Of a stretch of 51,545 bases of DNA, positions 1-8,794 are shown one piece after another; the stretch's first letter is position 1; the number at the start of each line of letters is the position of its first letter. The stretch comes from an uncultured Ruminococcus sp. (GTDB lineage: Bacteria > Bacillota > Clostridia > Lachnospirales > Lachnospiraceae): contig CAMMBV010000024.1 of the NCBI GenBank assembly GCA_946494335.1, positions 1 to 51,545 of the forward strand, read 5' to 3'. The notes under the pieces were generated by a model. It was not told where the DNA came from and ran no database searches. It worked only from the letters and a program-made list of their open reading frames with translations. The position numbers and the translations under genes were made by a program.

Positions 1-1
1 A

Positions 2-107
2 GCGAAAGCCCGTGAACGAGCGACAGCGAGTGAAGGCACGGCGGAAAGAGCCGTGTGAGGGAGGCGAAAGCCCGTGAACGAGCGGCAGCGAGTGAAGGCA
101 CGGCGGA
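2..107. repeat. Two copies of a 44-bp GC-rich repeat, 62-bp period
   Basis: A 44-bp unit occupies 2-45 and again 64-107, with a single difference (gacagc versus ggcagc). Each unit contains an imperfect inverted repeat, CCGTG near its start and CACGG near its end, so it could fold. It is much richer in GC than the flanking DNA and stops 34 bases before the parA start. No further copy was seen in the window. It could be a dispersed intergenic repeat, or the end of an upstream gene outside the window, since one frame is open from position 3 to about 77. Confidence 0.8.
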
Positions 108-141
108 GTATAAATAATTAAAAGACTGAAAGGAGAAAAGT

Positions 142-918
142 TTGAGCCGAGTAATTGCAATAGCAAATCAAAAAGGCGGGGTAGGAAAATCTACAACGGC
201 AATAAATTTGTCTGCCTGTCTGGCGGAAATGGATAAAAGGGTTTTAACCATTGATGTTGATCCGCAGGGAAATACAACAAGCGGACTTGGTGTAGATAAA
301 GAGAGTGTAGAAAATACAGTATATGAATTGCTTCTTGGTGAATGCGAGTTAGAAGACTGCATTGTTTCACTGGAATTTGGAGATTTGTCCTTAATTCCTG
401 CCAATGTAAATCTGGCCGGCGCAGAAATTGAATTAATAGGAATTGAAGAGAAAGAGTATATTTTAAGAAATAAAATAGAAAAAGTCAGAGATCAGTACGA
501 TTTCATCATTATTGATTGTCCTCCATCGCTTAATATGCTGACAATCAATGCGATGACAACCTCAGATACTGTTTTGGTTCCTATTCAATGCGAGTATTAT
601 GCGCTGGAGGGATTGTCGCAGCTGATGCATACAATTGAGTTGGTACAGGAACGGCTGAATCCTTCTTTAAAGATTGAGGGTGTAGTATTTACCATGTATG
701 ATGCCAGAACAAATCTTTCTTTGCAGGTTGTAGAAAATGTAAAGAATAATCTTCATCAGGAGATTTATAAGACCATTATACCCAGAAATGTACGGCTGGC
801 GGAAGCGCCGAGCTACGGAATGCCCATTAATTATTATGACGGAAAGTCTGCTGGTGCAGAAAGCTACCGTCTGCTGGCAGAGGAAGTGATTCACAGGGAG
901 GATGAGACATGGCAGTAA
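142..918 (+). CDS. parA: ParA/Soj chromosome partitioning ATPase
   Basis: A 258-residue ParA-family ATPase that works with ParB in origin segregation and, in Bacillota, in control of replication initiation. The deviant Walker A motif KGGVGKST is at residues 11-18, DVDPQGN follows near residue 39, and IIDCPPS near residue 124 is the Walker B region. Length matches Soj proteins, which lack the N-terminal HTH of plasmid ParA. The start is TTG at 142, chosen because AGGAG at 131-135 is six bases upstream and the protein begins directly with the conserved strand. The stop overlaps parB by 10 bp, so the two are translationally coupled. Identification is firm. Confidence 0.96.
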   Translation: MSRVIAIANQKGGVGKSTTAINLSACLAEMDKRVLTIDVDPQGNTTSGLGVDKESVENTVYELLLGECELEDCIVSLEFGDLSLIPANVNLAGAEIELIGIEEKEYILRNKIEKVRDQYDFIIIDCPPSLNMLTINAMTTSDTVLVPIQCEYYALEGLSQLMHTIELVQERLNPSLKIEGVVFTMYDARTNLSLQVVENVKNNLHQEIYKTIIPRNVRLAEAPSYGMPINYYDGKSAGAESYRLLAEEVIHREDETWQ

Positions 919-1811
919 AGAAAAGTGGACTGGGAAAGGGACTGGATTCTCTTATACCTGCGGCTTCAGTGAAAAAGCAGCCGGCTGATACTGTACAAAA
1001 GACGGAAAAAGAGACAGAAGAAAAGAAAGGACCTCTTTTTGTTAAAATTTCTCAGATAGAACCAAATCGAGATCAGCCAAGGAAAGCGTTTGATGAAGAT
1101 GCGCTTCATGAACTTGCAGATTCCATAAAGCAGTTTGGTATACTGCAGCCTCTAATTGTAAAAAAGAAAAAGGATTACTATGAAATTGTTGCAGGGGAAA
1201 GAAGATGGCGGGCTGCTAAAATAGCCGGATTAAAGGAAATTCCAGTTATTTTAAAGGAGTTCAGTGATCAGGAAATTGTGGAAATTTCATTGATTGAAAA
1301 TATTCAGAGAGAAAATCTGAATCCCATTGAAGAAGCTATTGCTTTTAAAAGATTAATGGAAGAATTTTCACTGAAACAGGATGAGATAGCGGAGAGAGTT
1401 TCCAAAAGCCGTACCGCTGTGACCAATTCCATGCGTTTGCTGAAGCTGGATGAGAGAGTACAGCAGATGGTAATTGATGAAATGATCAGTACAGGTCATG
1501 CAAGAGCTTTATTGAGTCTGGAAAACAGTGAAATACAGTATACGGTGGCTCAAAAAATATTTGATGAGAAGCTAAGCGTTCGGGAAACGGAAAAACTGGT
1601 AAAAGGAATTTTAAACCCCAAGAAACAGAAAAAACTGGTGGAGGAAGGGGAAGACCTGGTTTATCGTAATCTGGAAGAGAAAATTAAATCTATTATCGGA
1701 ACAAAAGTACTGATACAAAGGAAAGGAAAGAATAAGGGAAAAATTGAAATTGAATACTATTCAACAGAAGAACTGGAACGTTTGATTGAACTATTTGAAT
1801 CTATAAAATAA
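909..1811 (+). CDS. parB: ParB/Spo0J chromosome partitioning protein
   Basis: A 300-residue ParB that binds parS sites and acts as a CTP-dependent DNA clamp. The N-terminal KGLDSL motif (residues 10-15) is the usual ParA-stimulating tail. The CTP-binding motif GERRWRA is at residues 96-102, ENIQREN at about 130-136, and an HTH follows at about 155-176. The C-terminal part is lysine-rich, as expected for the dimerisation domain. It overlaps the parA stop. No TGTTTCACGTGAAACA-type parS site was found in the window, so its target lies elsewhere. Confidence 0.96.
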   Translation: MAVKKSGLGKGLDSLIPAASVKKQPADTVQKTEKETEEKKGPLFVKISQIEPNRDQPRKAFDEDALHELADSIKQFGILQPLIVKKKKDYYEIVAGERRWRAAKIAGLKEIPVILKEFSDQEIVEISLIENIQRENLNPIEEAIAFKRLMEEFSLKQDEIAERVSKSRTAVTNSMRLLKLDERVQQMVIDEMISTGHARALLSLENSEIQYTVAQKIFDEKLSVRETEKLVKGILNPKKQKKLVEEGEDLVYRNLEEKIKSIIGTKVLIQRKGKNKGKIEIEYYSTEELERLIELFESIK

Positions 1812-1825
1812 CGGGGAGTGTACAT

Positions 1826-2350
1826 ATGAGTAATTTTTTTGATGCCGTAGGAATTGATCAGGGAATTGTAATGCTGATTTTAATAGTTCTTGTACTGATT
1901 CTGATGCTTATTACCCTGAATCTGTCTCTTGGTCTTCATCGGCTGAAGCTGAAGTATAAAATATTCATGAGAGGCAAAGACGGACAGTCGCTGGAACGTC
2001 TGTTTAATAACAAATTCAGAGAAATTGACCGACTGGTGACTATTTCAGATGTGCAGATGAGCGATATCAAAGCTTTAAAATCAAGCTACAATAAAGCCTT
2101 AACAAAATATGGAATTGTGAAGTATGATGCTTTTGATGACGTAGGCGGTAAGCTGAGTTTTGTTCTTTCCATGCTGGATCAGGATAATACAGGGTTTGTT
2201 TTAAATGCCATTCACAGCAGAGAAAATTGTTTCCTATATATAAAGGAAATCGTGAAAGGGGAATCCTATATTATGCTCAGTGAAGAAGAGATTGAGGCAT
2301 TGAGAAGAGCGGTAGTATATGGAACAGACAGTATTGATGGAAATATGTAA
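1826..2350 (+). CDS. DUF4446 membrane-anchored protein
   Basis: A 174-residue protein with a single N-terminal membrane segment at about residues 12-32 and a soluble remainder. It matches DUF4446 proteins, which commonly sit just after parB in Clostridia. The gene follows parB by 14 bp and has a GGGGAG ribosome binding site, so it belongs to the parAB transcription unit. Its function is unknown; a role linked to segregation is only suggested by position. Confidence 0.85.
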   Translation: MSNFFDAVGIDQGIVMLILIVLVLILMLITLNLSLGLHRLKLKYKIFMRGKDGQSLERLFNNKFREIDRLVTISDVQMSDIKALKSSYNKALTKYGIVKYDAFDDVGGKLSFVLSMLDQDNTGFVLNAIHSRENCFLYIKEIVKGESYIMLSEEEIEALRRAVVYGTDSIDGNM

Positions 2351-2390
2351 ATTTGTTATGTAAACTGATAAGAAAACAATGATTCAACAC

Positions 2391-2419
2391 TTGAAAATTG
2401 GTTGATACTATTATAAGAT
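2391..2419 (+). promoter_or_regulatory. Candidate serS promoter
   Basis: TTGAAA at 2391-2396 and TAAGAT at 2414-2419 are separated by 17 bp, 44 bp before the serS start. No T-box leader fits in the 113-bp gap. Confidence 0.55.
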
Positions 2420-2463
2420 AAATCCGTTGAAGATTTGAGAATAAAGTATATGGGAGAAAGATC

Positions 2464-3753
2464 ATGATAGACATTAAGTTTTTAAGAGAAAATCCGGATA
2501 TTGTTAAACAGAATATAAAAAATAAATTTCAGGACAGCAAGCTTCCGCTTGTAGACGAAGTAATTGTTCTGGATCAGGAAAACAGATCAATCAAACAGGA
2601 AGTACAGGCGCTGCAGGCTGAAAAGAATAAAGCTTCAAAAAAAATCGGCGCGCTGATGGCTCAGGGAAAAAAAGAAGAGGCGGAAGAAATAAAAGCTTCT
2701 GTTTCTGCTTCCGGAGCACGTATTGAAGCTTTGAGCGCTCAGGAAAAAGATGTAGAAGAAAAAATTAAAAAGATTATGATGACAATTCCAAATATCATTG
2801 ACGCTTCTGTTCCGATTGGAAAAGACGACAGTGAGAATGTGGAAGTGGAACGCTTTGGCGAGCCGGTGGTACCGGATTTTGAAATTCCCTATCATTCTGA
2901 AATTATGGAATCCTTTGACGGTTTGGATCTGGACAGCGCCAGAAAGGTAGCAGGAAACGGATTTTATTACCTGATGGGAGATATTGCAAGACTTCATTCC
3001 GCAGTCATTTCCTATGCAAGAGATTTTATGATTAACAGAGGGTTTACTTACTGTGTTCCTCCGTTCATGATTCGCAGCGATGTTGTCACAGGAGTAATGA
3101 GCTTTGCCGAGATGGATTCCATGATGTATAAAATAGAAGGAGAAGATTTGTATCTGATCGGAACCAGTGAGCATTCCATGATTGGAAAATTTATAGATAC
3201 GATTCTTCAGGAAGATAATCTTCCTTATACGCTGACAAGCTATTCTCCCTGTTTCAGAAAAGAAAAAGGAGCTCATGGTATAGAAGAAAGAGGAGTTTAC
3301 CGAATTCATCAGTTTGAAAAGCAGGAAATGATCGTGGTATGTAAACCAGAAGAAAGTAAAATGTGGTTTGACAAGCTGTGGCAGAATACTGTAGATCTTT
3401 TCCGTTCCCTGGATATTCCGGTTCGTACACTGGAATGCTGTTCCGGAGATCTGGCAGACCTTAAGGTGAAATCTGTGGATGTAGAAGCGTGGTCCCCCAG
3501 ACAGAAAAAATATTTTGAGGTTGGAAGCTGCTCCAATCTGGGTGATGCACAGGCCAGAAGATTAAAAATTCGTGTGAACAGTAAAGAGGGCAAGTATTTT
3601 GCTCATACATTGAATAATACAGTAGTAGCACCTCCGAGAATGCTGATTGCATTTCTGGAGAATAACCTGAATGCGGATGGCTCCGTAAATATTCCGGAAG
3701 CGCTGCGTCCGTATATGGGAGGAATGGAAGTCATTGTACCAAAGAAAAAATAA
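2464..3753 (+). CDS. serS: Seryl-tRNA synthetase
   Basis: A 429-residue class II aminoacyl-tRNA synthetase that charges tRNA-Ser in the cytoplasm. The N-terminal part (about residues 30-105) is the long antiparallel coiled coil that holds the tRNA variable arm. Motif 2 FRKEKG includes Arg265 and motif 3 PPRMLIAFLE includes Arg392. Length is normal. The ATG follows GGGAGAAAG closely. It is separated from DUF4446 by 113 bp carrying its own promoter candidate, and from the next gene by 18 bp, suggesting cotranscription downstream. Confidence 0.97.
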   Translation: MIDIKFLRENPDIVKQNIKNKFQDSKLPLVDEVIVLDQENRSIKQEVQALQAEKNKASKKIGALMAQGKKEEAEEIKASVSASGARIEALSAQEKDVEEKIKKIMMTIPNIIDASVPIGKDDSENVEVERFGEPVVPDFEIPYHSEIMESFDGLDLDSARKVAGNGFYYLMGDIARLHSAVISYARDFMINRGFTYCVPPFMIRSDVVTGVMSFAEMDSMMYKIEGEDLYLIGTSEHSMIGKFIDTILQEDNLPYTLTSYSPCFRKEKGAHGIEERGVYRIHQFEKQEMIVVCKPEESKMWFDKLWQNTVDLFRSLDIPVRTLECCSGDLADLKVKSVDVEAWSPRQKKYFEVGSCSNLGDAQARRLKIRVNSKEGKYFAHTLNNTVVAPPRMLIAFLENNLNADGSVNIPEALRPYMGGMEVIVPKKK

Positions 3754-3771
3754 AAGAAAGGGGGTATCCCT

Positions 3772-4647
3772 GTGCATAGTTATTTGAGATCAATTGGATT
3801 TTCTTCCATTACCAGTAAAAAACAGGTGGATCAGATTTTAAAATCAGTGATCGAAGATTATGATGATAAACTGGTTGTAGAATGTGAAGATAACCGTCTG
3901 TTTGGAGAAATGTCCAAATCCTTCGGATATGACTGCGGAATTACCGTGTGCGGTGAGTATGATGAAAATCAGGAATTTCAGATGGAATATTATTACCCGT
4001 ATTTCCGCGGAACTGACATTTCTACGAAAGAAGATGTTATTGTAGAAAAACATGCAGGAAAAGAATCATATGCCGGTGCATGCGACGATGTACGTATCGG
4101 GGTAACCCTTATATTTTATCTGCAGAATGCAGGAGAATATCTGAATGAAAAGGAAAAAGGTTTTTTTGGCAGTCAGAATACGTCGGTGACGCTTTCAGGT
4201 CTTGCCATGGAAGGAAAAATACTTCTTCCCATTCAGAAAGATTCCCGCCAGGCAGAGGAAAACAAGAAGTCAGCCATTAACAGAAATCGTCTGGTTGCGG
4301 CAGCGAGGAACGGCGATGAGGAAGCCATGGAAAGCCTGACTATGGAAGATATCGATACGTATACCATGATCACAAGAAGAATCCAGAAAGAGGATGTATT
4401 TTCCATCGTAGATTCTTATTTTATGCCATACGGCGTAGAATGTGACCAGTACAATGTGATGGGGGAAATCATAGATTTTATGGAAGCCACCAACGAAGTC
4501 ACGAAAGAAAAAATGTATCAGATCAGTATAAGCTGTAATGACGTTCGTTTTGATGTCTGCATTAATCAGAAAGATTTAATGGGGGAACCGGAAATTGGGC
4601 GGCGCTTTAAAGGAATTATCTGGCTTCAGGGATGTCTTAATTTTTAA
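3772..4647 (+). CDS. DUF3881 family protein
   Basis: A 291-residue soluble protein that I recognise as DUF3881, a family found mainly in Lachnospiraceae and close relatives. The start is GTG at 3772, supported by AAGGGGGT at 3757-3765. There is no signal peptide, no membrane segment and no catalytic motif that I can name. It sits 18 bp after serS and 17 bp before deoC, so it is probably cotranscribed with both. Function unknown. Confidence 0.8.
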   Translation: MHSYLRSIGFSSITSKKQVDQILKSVIEDYDDKLVVECEDNRLFGEMSKSFGYDCGITVCGEYDENQEFQMEYYYPYFRGTDISTKEDVIVEKHAGKESYAGACDDVRIGVTLIFYLQNAGEYLNEKEKGFFGSQNTSVTLSGLAMEGKILLPIQKDSRQAEENKKSAINRNRLVAAARNGDEEAMESLTMEDIDTYTMITRRIQKEDVFSIVDSYFMPYGVECDQYNVMGEIIDFMEATNEVTKEKMYQISISCNDVRFDVCINQKDLMGEPEIGRRFKGIIWLQGCLNF

Positions 4648-4664
4648 ATGGAGGATAACATATA

Positions 4665-5321
4665 ATGGAACCAATGGAAATGCTGCATTATGTAGATCAT
4701 ACACAGCTGAAAGCTTTTGCTTGCTGGGAAGATATAGAGACGCTCTGTGAAGAGGCAATTCGGTATCAGACAGCATCTGTCTGTATACCGCCCGCCTATA
4801 TCGCCCGTGTACACGAAAAATACCAGGATACCTTAAATATCTGTACGGTGGTGGGATTTCCCCTGGGATACAGCGTTACAGAAGCAAAAGTGGCAGAGAC
4901 GAAAAAAGCGCTGGAAGACGGAGCAAATGAAATTGATATGGTAATTAATATCTCCGATGTGAAAAATAAAGATTTTGATAAGGTTGAAAAGGAGATTGCT
5001 GAACTTAAAAAAACAGTTGGGGATAAAATTCTTAAGGTCATCATTGAAACCTGCTATCTTACAGAAGAGGAAAAGATTGCCATGTGCAAAGCTGTGACAA
5101 ATGCAGGAGCTGATTTTATCAAGACTTCAACCGGATTTGGTACAGGAGGAGCTACCTTGGAGGATGTCAGGCTGTTTAAAAAGCATATAGGCCCCAATGT
5201 GAAGATTAAAGCCGCAGGAGGAGTCCGCACGGTGGAAGATCTTCAGGCATTTATCGAAGAAGGATGCAGCCGGATCGGTACCAGTTCTGCAGTAAAACTG
5301 GTTACAGCAGAAAATAATTAA
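4665..5321 (+). CDS. deoC: Deoxyribose-phosphate aldolase
   Basis: A 218-residue DeoC that cleaves 2-deoxyribose 5-phosphate into glyceraldehyde 3-phosphate and acetaldehyde in deoxynucleoside catabolism. The Schiff-base lysine is Lys153 in FIKTSTGFG, the proton-relay lysine is Lys182 in KIKAAGG, and Asp91 lies in the conserved EIDMVIN segment. The length is normal for the short bacterial form. The ATG follows GGAGG at 4650-4654. No deo operon partners (deoA, deoB, deoD) are present, so here it sits alone behind translation-related genes. Confidence 0.95.
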   Translation: MEPMEMLHYVDHTQLKAFACWEDIETLCEEAIRYQTASVCIPPAYIARVHEKYQDTLNICTVVGFPLGYSVTEAKVAETKKALEDGANEIDMVINISDVKNKDFDKVEKEIAELKKTVGDKILKVIIETCYLTEEEKIAMCKAVTNAGADFIKTSTGFGTGGATLEDVRLFKKHIGPNVKIKAAGGVRTVEDLQAFIEEGCSRIGTSSAVKLVTAENN

Positions 5322-5329
5322 TTTTGTTG

Positions 5330-5358
5330 TTGAAACAAATGAAGTAAAATAGTATAAT
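5330..5358 (+). promoter_or_regulatory. tRNA-Arg promoter
   Basis: TTGAAA at 5330-5335 and TATAAT at 5353-5358 are separated by 17 bp; the tRNA starts 46 bp later. Confidence 0.7.
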
Positions 5359-5404
5359 AATAAAGCAATTGATAACCAGATAAATTTGAATAGATTTTTC
5401 AGAT

Positions 5405-5481
5405 GTCGCTATAGCTCAGCTGGATAGAGCGACCGCCTCCTAAGCGGTAGGTCGGAGGTTCGAATCCTCTTAGCGACGCCA
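5405..5481 (+). tRNA. tRNA-Arg (anticodon CCT)
   Basis: The cloverleaf is complete. The acceptor stem GTCGCTA pairs with TAGCGAC, the D arm is GCTC/GAGC, the anticodon stem ACCGC/GCGGT encloses loop CTCCTAA with anticodon CCT, and the T arm GGAGG/CCTCT encloses TTCGAAT. The 3' CCA is encoded at 5479-5481. It reads AGG codons. It marks the boundary between the housekeeping block and the accessory stretch to the right. Confidence 0.97.
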
Positions 5482-5489
5482 GAAAATAT

Positions 5490-5528
5490 CGCTGTAAACC
5501 GTTTTTAGATGGTTTGCAGCGTTTTTTT
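5490..5528 (+). terminator. Terminator of the tRNA gene
   Basis: An 11-bp stem CGCTGTAAACC / GGTTTGCAGCG (one wobble) at 5490-5500 and 5511-5521 is followed by seven T. Confidence 0.85.
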
Positions 5529-5551
5529 CAATAGTCCGGAGGATGATGATT

Positions 5552-6766
5552 ATGATTAAACGAGAAACATATATGAGCCGAATCCGTCCTTTTATTGGAA
5601 ATGACCTCGTAAAAATCCTGACCGGCATCCGTCGAAGCGGGAAATCGGTTATGCTGGACTTAATTAAAGAGGAATTATGCATATCCGGCGTTGACAGCAG
5701 CCAGTTTATCTCGATCAACTTTGAAAATATGAGCAATGCCCACCTCTGTACGGCCATAGCGCTCCATGATGAGATTATCCGCCAGGCTTCTGAAATAGGA
5801 GGTAAAGTCTATCTTTTCTTTGATGAGATACAGGAGGTAAAGGACTGGGAGAAATGTATTAATTCCTTCCGGGTGGAACTGGACTGCGATATCTACATTA
5901 CCGGTTCCAATGCCAAGCTGCTCTCTGGCGAGTTGGCTACTTATCTGGCTGGACGGTATGTGGAATTTGTGATTTACCCATTCTCTTTTGAGGAATTTAT
6001 GGAACTGTACCATACCATCTATCCCGAAGCAGATTCCCGTCAGTGTTTCAGCAAATACCTGACGGCAGGAGGAATGCCCTATTTGAGCAACCTCCGATAT
6101 GAAGAAACGGCCAGCCGCCAATATCTGCGAGACCTGTTTAATTCCGTGGAGCTGAAAGATATTGTCAAGCGAAATAATATTAGGGATGTGGATCTGCTGG
6201 AACGGATCATTGCCTATGTGACCTCCAATATCGGAAACACCTTTTCATCGACGGCTATTTCCAAGTATCTGAAAAATGAAGGACGATCCGTATCGCCGGA
6301 AACCGTATTAAGTTATATTAAAGCCTGTACCGACGCTTTTCTTTTTTACCGGGTGAAGCGGCAGGACTTACAAGGCAAAAAAATACTCACAGTCAATGAG
6401 AAATATTATGTAGCCGATCACGGCGTCCGGGAAGCTGTGTTCGGCGGCAATCTGAAAGATATTAACCTGGTTCTGGAAAACATCGTCTACATGGAACTTC
6501 TGCGCCGGGGCTATACCGTTACTGTCGGAAAGGCAGGCGACCAGGAGATTGACTTCGTTTGTGAAGACCGGGGCAGCAAGCTGTATATCCAGGTGGCGTA
6601 TCTGCTGGCCTCGGAAAATACCATAGCCCGTGAATTTGGCGTCTATGACCGGGTGCGTGACAACTTTCCCAAGTATGTTGTCACGCTGGACGAGTTTGAC
6701 ATGAGCCGCAGCGGAATCAAGCACCGCAATATTCGGGATTTCCTTGTGCAGAAAGAATGGAATTGA
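5552..6766 (+). CDS. AAA ATPase with DUF4143 domain
   Basis: A 404-residue ATP-binding protein of the AAA_14/DUF4143 type. The Walker A GIRRSGKS is at residues 25-32 and Walker B is in YLFFDEIQ. The C-terminal DUF4143 region contains EIDFV followed by LYIQVAY, which resembles a restriction-nuclease fold core. Three ATGs occur close together; I chose 5552 because GGAGG at 5538-5542 is nine bases upstream, whereas 5543 and 5546 are too close. The gene looks richer in GC than its neighbours and directly follows a tRNA gene, which hints at acquisition. The cellular role of this family is not established; defence or toxin-antitoxin functions have been suggested for relatives. Confidence 0.85.
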   Translation: MIKRETYMSRIRPFIGNDLVKILTGIRRSGKSVMLDLIKEELCISGVDSSQFISINFENMSNAHLCTAIALHDEIIRQASEIGGKVYLFFDEIQEVKDWEKCINSFRVELDCDIYITGSNAKLLSGELATYLAGRYVEFVIYPFSFEEFMELYHTIYPEADSRQCFSKYLTAGGMPYLSNLRYEETASRQYLRDLFNSVELKDIVKRNNIRDVDLLERIIAYVTSNIGNTFSSTAISKYLKNEGRSVSPETVLSYIKACTDAFLFYRVKRQDLQGKKILTVNEKYYVADHGVREAVFGGNLKDINLVLENIVYMELLRRGYTVTVGKAGDQEIDFVCEDRGSKLYIQVAYLLASENTIAREFGVYDRVRDNFPKYVVTLDEFDMSRSGIKHRNIRDFLVQKEWN

Positions 6767-6780
6767 TTCGTCGAAACGCA

Positions 6781-6816
6781 GAACAGCCGCAGGTTTTTGC
6801 CTGCGGCTGTTCATTT
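6781..6816 (+). terminator. Terminator after the DUF4143 ATPase
   Basis: A perfect 13-bp stem GAACAGCCGCAGG / CCTGCGGCTGTTC at 6781-6793 and 6800-6812, followed by ATTT. Strong hairpin with a short T run. Confidence 0.8.
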
Positions 6817-7021
6817 AAAATCCATTACATAAAAATGTATTGATACACATGTGATAAAATACAGTTACTAAAAAATGTGCAAATACATAAAAATAAGAAG
6901 CAATGACGACCGGGGTTGTTGCATGGTATCATTGATTTATTATGGGGAAATGTTTGTAGTAACTTGCAGCAACGGCCTATGACTGTGAAGTAAATGATAT
7001 ATAGAGTTTAAAAACCAGAAA

Positions 7022-8020
7022 GTGAGAGAGATTGTGAAACGCCTTGTACTGAGGGGAAAAAATACATCCTATGATTCCCAGAATTCTACTTATAAGACAG
7101 AAGATTGTGCTTTTTCAAAGCTCAGGGAAAGATATAAGAAATGGACAGGAAACAGTTTTGACGAAAAAGATCTGATTTCCTTTGGTCTAGCGAATGAACG
7201 TGGATATCTGACCAATGCCGGAGCGCTTCTTGCCGATGAAAGCCCAATCCGTTGTTCAAGGTTATTTTGTACAAGATGGAATGGGCTGAATAAAAGCGGC
7301 GGTACAGTTGATGCGTTTGATGATGCGGAATACGAAGGCAGTATTATATCCCTCATTGAGAATGGAGAAGCATTTATCAAGCGAAGCTGTAAGGTAATGT
7401 GGAGGAAAACTGCCAATTCCAGAGAGGAAATGCCGGAATTTGTGGAACGAAGCTATCATGAGGCGCTCATCAATGCGTTGGCTCACCGTGACTATCTGGT
7501 AAATGGAAGTGAGGTCCATATTGATATCTATGATGACAGGCTGGAGATTTATTCTCCGGGAGGGATGCCGGATGGTTCTCTGATCCAGGAACGAGATCCT
7601 CTTACAGTTCCTTCGACCAGAAGGAATCCGGTACTTGCAGATGTGCTGAATAGGCTCGGCTATATGGAACGTAAAGGCAGCGGTTTCGGAAAGATTATCA
7701 GCGGATATGAATTTCAGATAAATTATAGCAGCAATAAACGACCTTCTTTCCGGTCGGACAGACACCAGTTTACAGTGGTGATGCCAAACCTGAATTATGA
7801 TGTCCCTCGCAATGTCCCTCAGAATGGCACTCAAGATGGCACCCAAGATAAAATAACTCTCTAGATAGAGAAATTAATCCGGCAAAATAACAAAATCAGT
7901 ACAGAAAAAATAGCTATGGCACTGGGCGTTAGCGTAAGAACGGTTAAACGCCGGATTAAAGAAATGAATAATATAAACTATGTTGGCAGCGGCTTTAGTG
8001 GCCACTGGGAATTAAAATAA
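7022..8020 (+). pseudogene. Truncated, stop-interrupted ATP-binding regulator (RecG-like/AlbA_2 family)
   Basis: The open part (7022-7864, from GTG) matches the C-terminal half of the AlbA_2-domain/RecG-like ATP-binding family: NALAHRDYLV, DIYDDRLEIYSPGGMPDG and KGSGFGKI are hallmark segments of its GHKL-like ATPase region. The usual N-terminal AlbA_2 (Schlafen-like) domain of well over 100 residues is absent and I could not recover it in 6815-7021. The frame ends at TAG (7862-7864) but stays open in the same frame to TAA at 8018-8020, encoding a winged-helix segment (ISTEKIAMALGVSVRTVKRR) that normally ends these proteins. So it has lost its front and carries an internal nonsense codon. It may still make a fragment, but I regard it as decayed. 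Confidence 0.75.
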
Positions 8021-8046
8021 TCAATGAAATATCGTCCTGTGTCAGC

Positions 8047-8075
8047 TTGAAATTCCAGTATAATCATGATATGTT
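8047..8075 (+). promoter_or_regulatory. Candidate promoter of the TIGR04076 gene
   Basis: TTGAAA at 8047-8052 and TATGTT at 8070-8075 with 17-bp spacing, 34 bp before the start codon. Moderate match only. Confidence 0.4.
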
Positions 8076-8109
8076 AAAAAAGTAATTGAAAAACAAGGAG
8101 GAATATATT

Positions 8110-8526
8110 ATGGAATATAGAGTAAAAGTTACAGTTTTGGATAAAAAATTATTCCCGGAGCTGCAGGCTCAGTATTGCGCTGTGCCGGACAGTGGAAAAT
8201 GTCCCTGCTATAATGTAGGGGATGAGTTTATGTTTTACAGGAATGATGAACGTGATGACTACTGGCATATGGGTGCCGGAACTCTGGTTAAAAGCGGTGA
8301 ACCGGATGAGGGGGTATTGATTTCTCCGGGAACAATGCACTGTGGGACAGAAGGGGTTCCTTTCTGTTCAGAAGCATGGGATGCGATCAGCAGATACATA
8401 TATGCGGCGCTGCAGGGCGGAGCAATTATGCATGGCTGGACAAATGATGATAAAGTTATGATAGCCTGCTGCAATGACGGTACCAGACCTGTTATTTTTA
8501 AAATTGAGCGGATTGACGTTGAATAA
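8110..8526 (+). CDS. TIGR04076 family protein
   Basis: A 138-residue soluble protein matching the TIGR04076 family: an N-terminal KVTVLDKK strand, a CPCYNVGDEF segment, conserved cysteines in the middle, and a C-terminal CNDGTRPVIFKIERI segment. The start is ATG 8110 because AAGGAGG at 8095-8101 is eight bases upstream; the longer TTG reading has no ribosome binding site. Function is not known. The repeated cysteines suggest metal binding or redox chemistry, which is an inference. Confidence 0.8.
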   Translation: MEYRVKVTVLDKKLFPELQAQYCAVPDSGKCPCYNVGDEFMFYRNDERDDYWHMGAGTLVKSGEPDEGVLISPGTMHCGTEGVPFCSEAWDAISRYIYAALQGGAIMHGWTNDDKVMIACCNDGTRPVIFKIERIDVE

Positions 8527-8557
8527 TGTAAAAACAAATTTTGAGGAGTGATGCCGT

Positions 8558-8773
8558 GTGTTGACTTTATTATTTATCATATGTTTGTTTCTTGTCTTTG
8601 GAAAACTTTTTGTTTTTGGTATTAAAGCCACATGGGGAATTTTCAAATTTTTAATGACCGTTGTCTTTTTACCCTTGATTTTGATAGGATTGGTTGTGCT
8701 TGGTTTGATTTATATAGCATTCCCGCTTTTGATAATTATTGGAATTGCTTCTTTTATTGTATCCAGAAATTAG
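8558..8773 (+). CDS. Small hydrophobic membrane protein
   Basis: A 71-residue, very hydrophobic protein with two or three membrane segments and almost no charged residues beyond a few lysines. The start is GTG 8558 with GAGGAG at 8543-8548 nine bases upstream. It lies 31 bp after the TIGR04076 gene. A decayed second copy of its last codons and 3' flank lies at 9560-9600, so the gene was once duplicated or the region rearranged. I do not recognise a function. Confidence 0.6.
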   Translation: MLTLLFIICLFLVFGKLFVFGIKATWGIFKFLMTVVFLPLILIGLVVLGLIYIAFPLLIIIGIASFIVSRN

Positions 8774-8782
8774 AATAAGTAA
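8742..8782 (+). repeat. 41-bp imperfect direct repeat, copy 1
   Basis: This copy spans the last codons of the small membrane protein gene and its flank. It matches 9560-9600 at 37 of 41 positions; both copies end in ATAAGTAA. Confidence 0.85.
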
Positions 8783-8794
8783 GTATGTCAGGAA

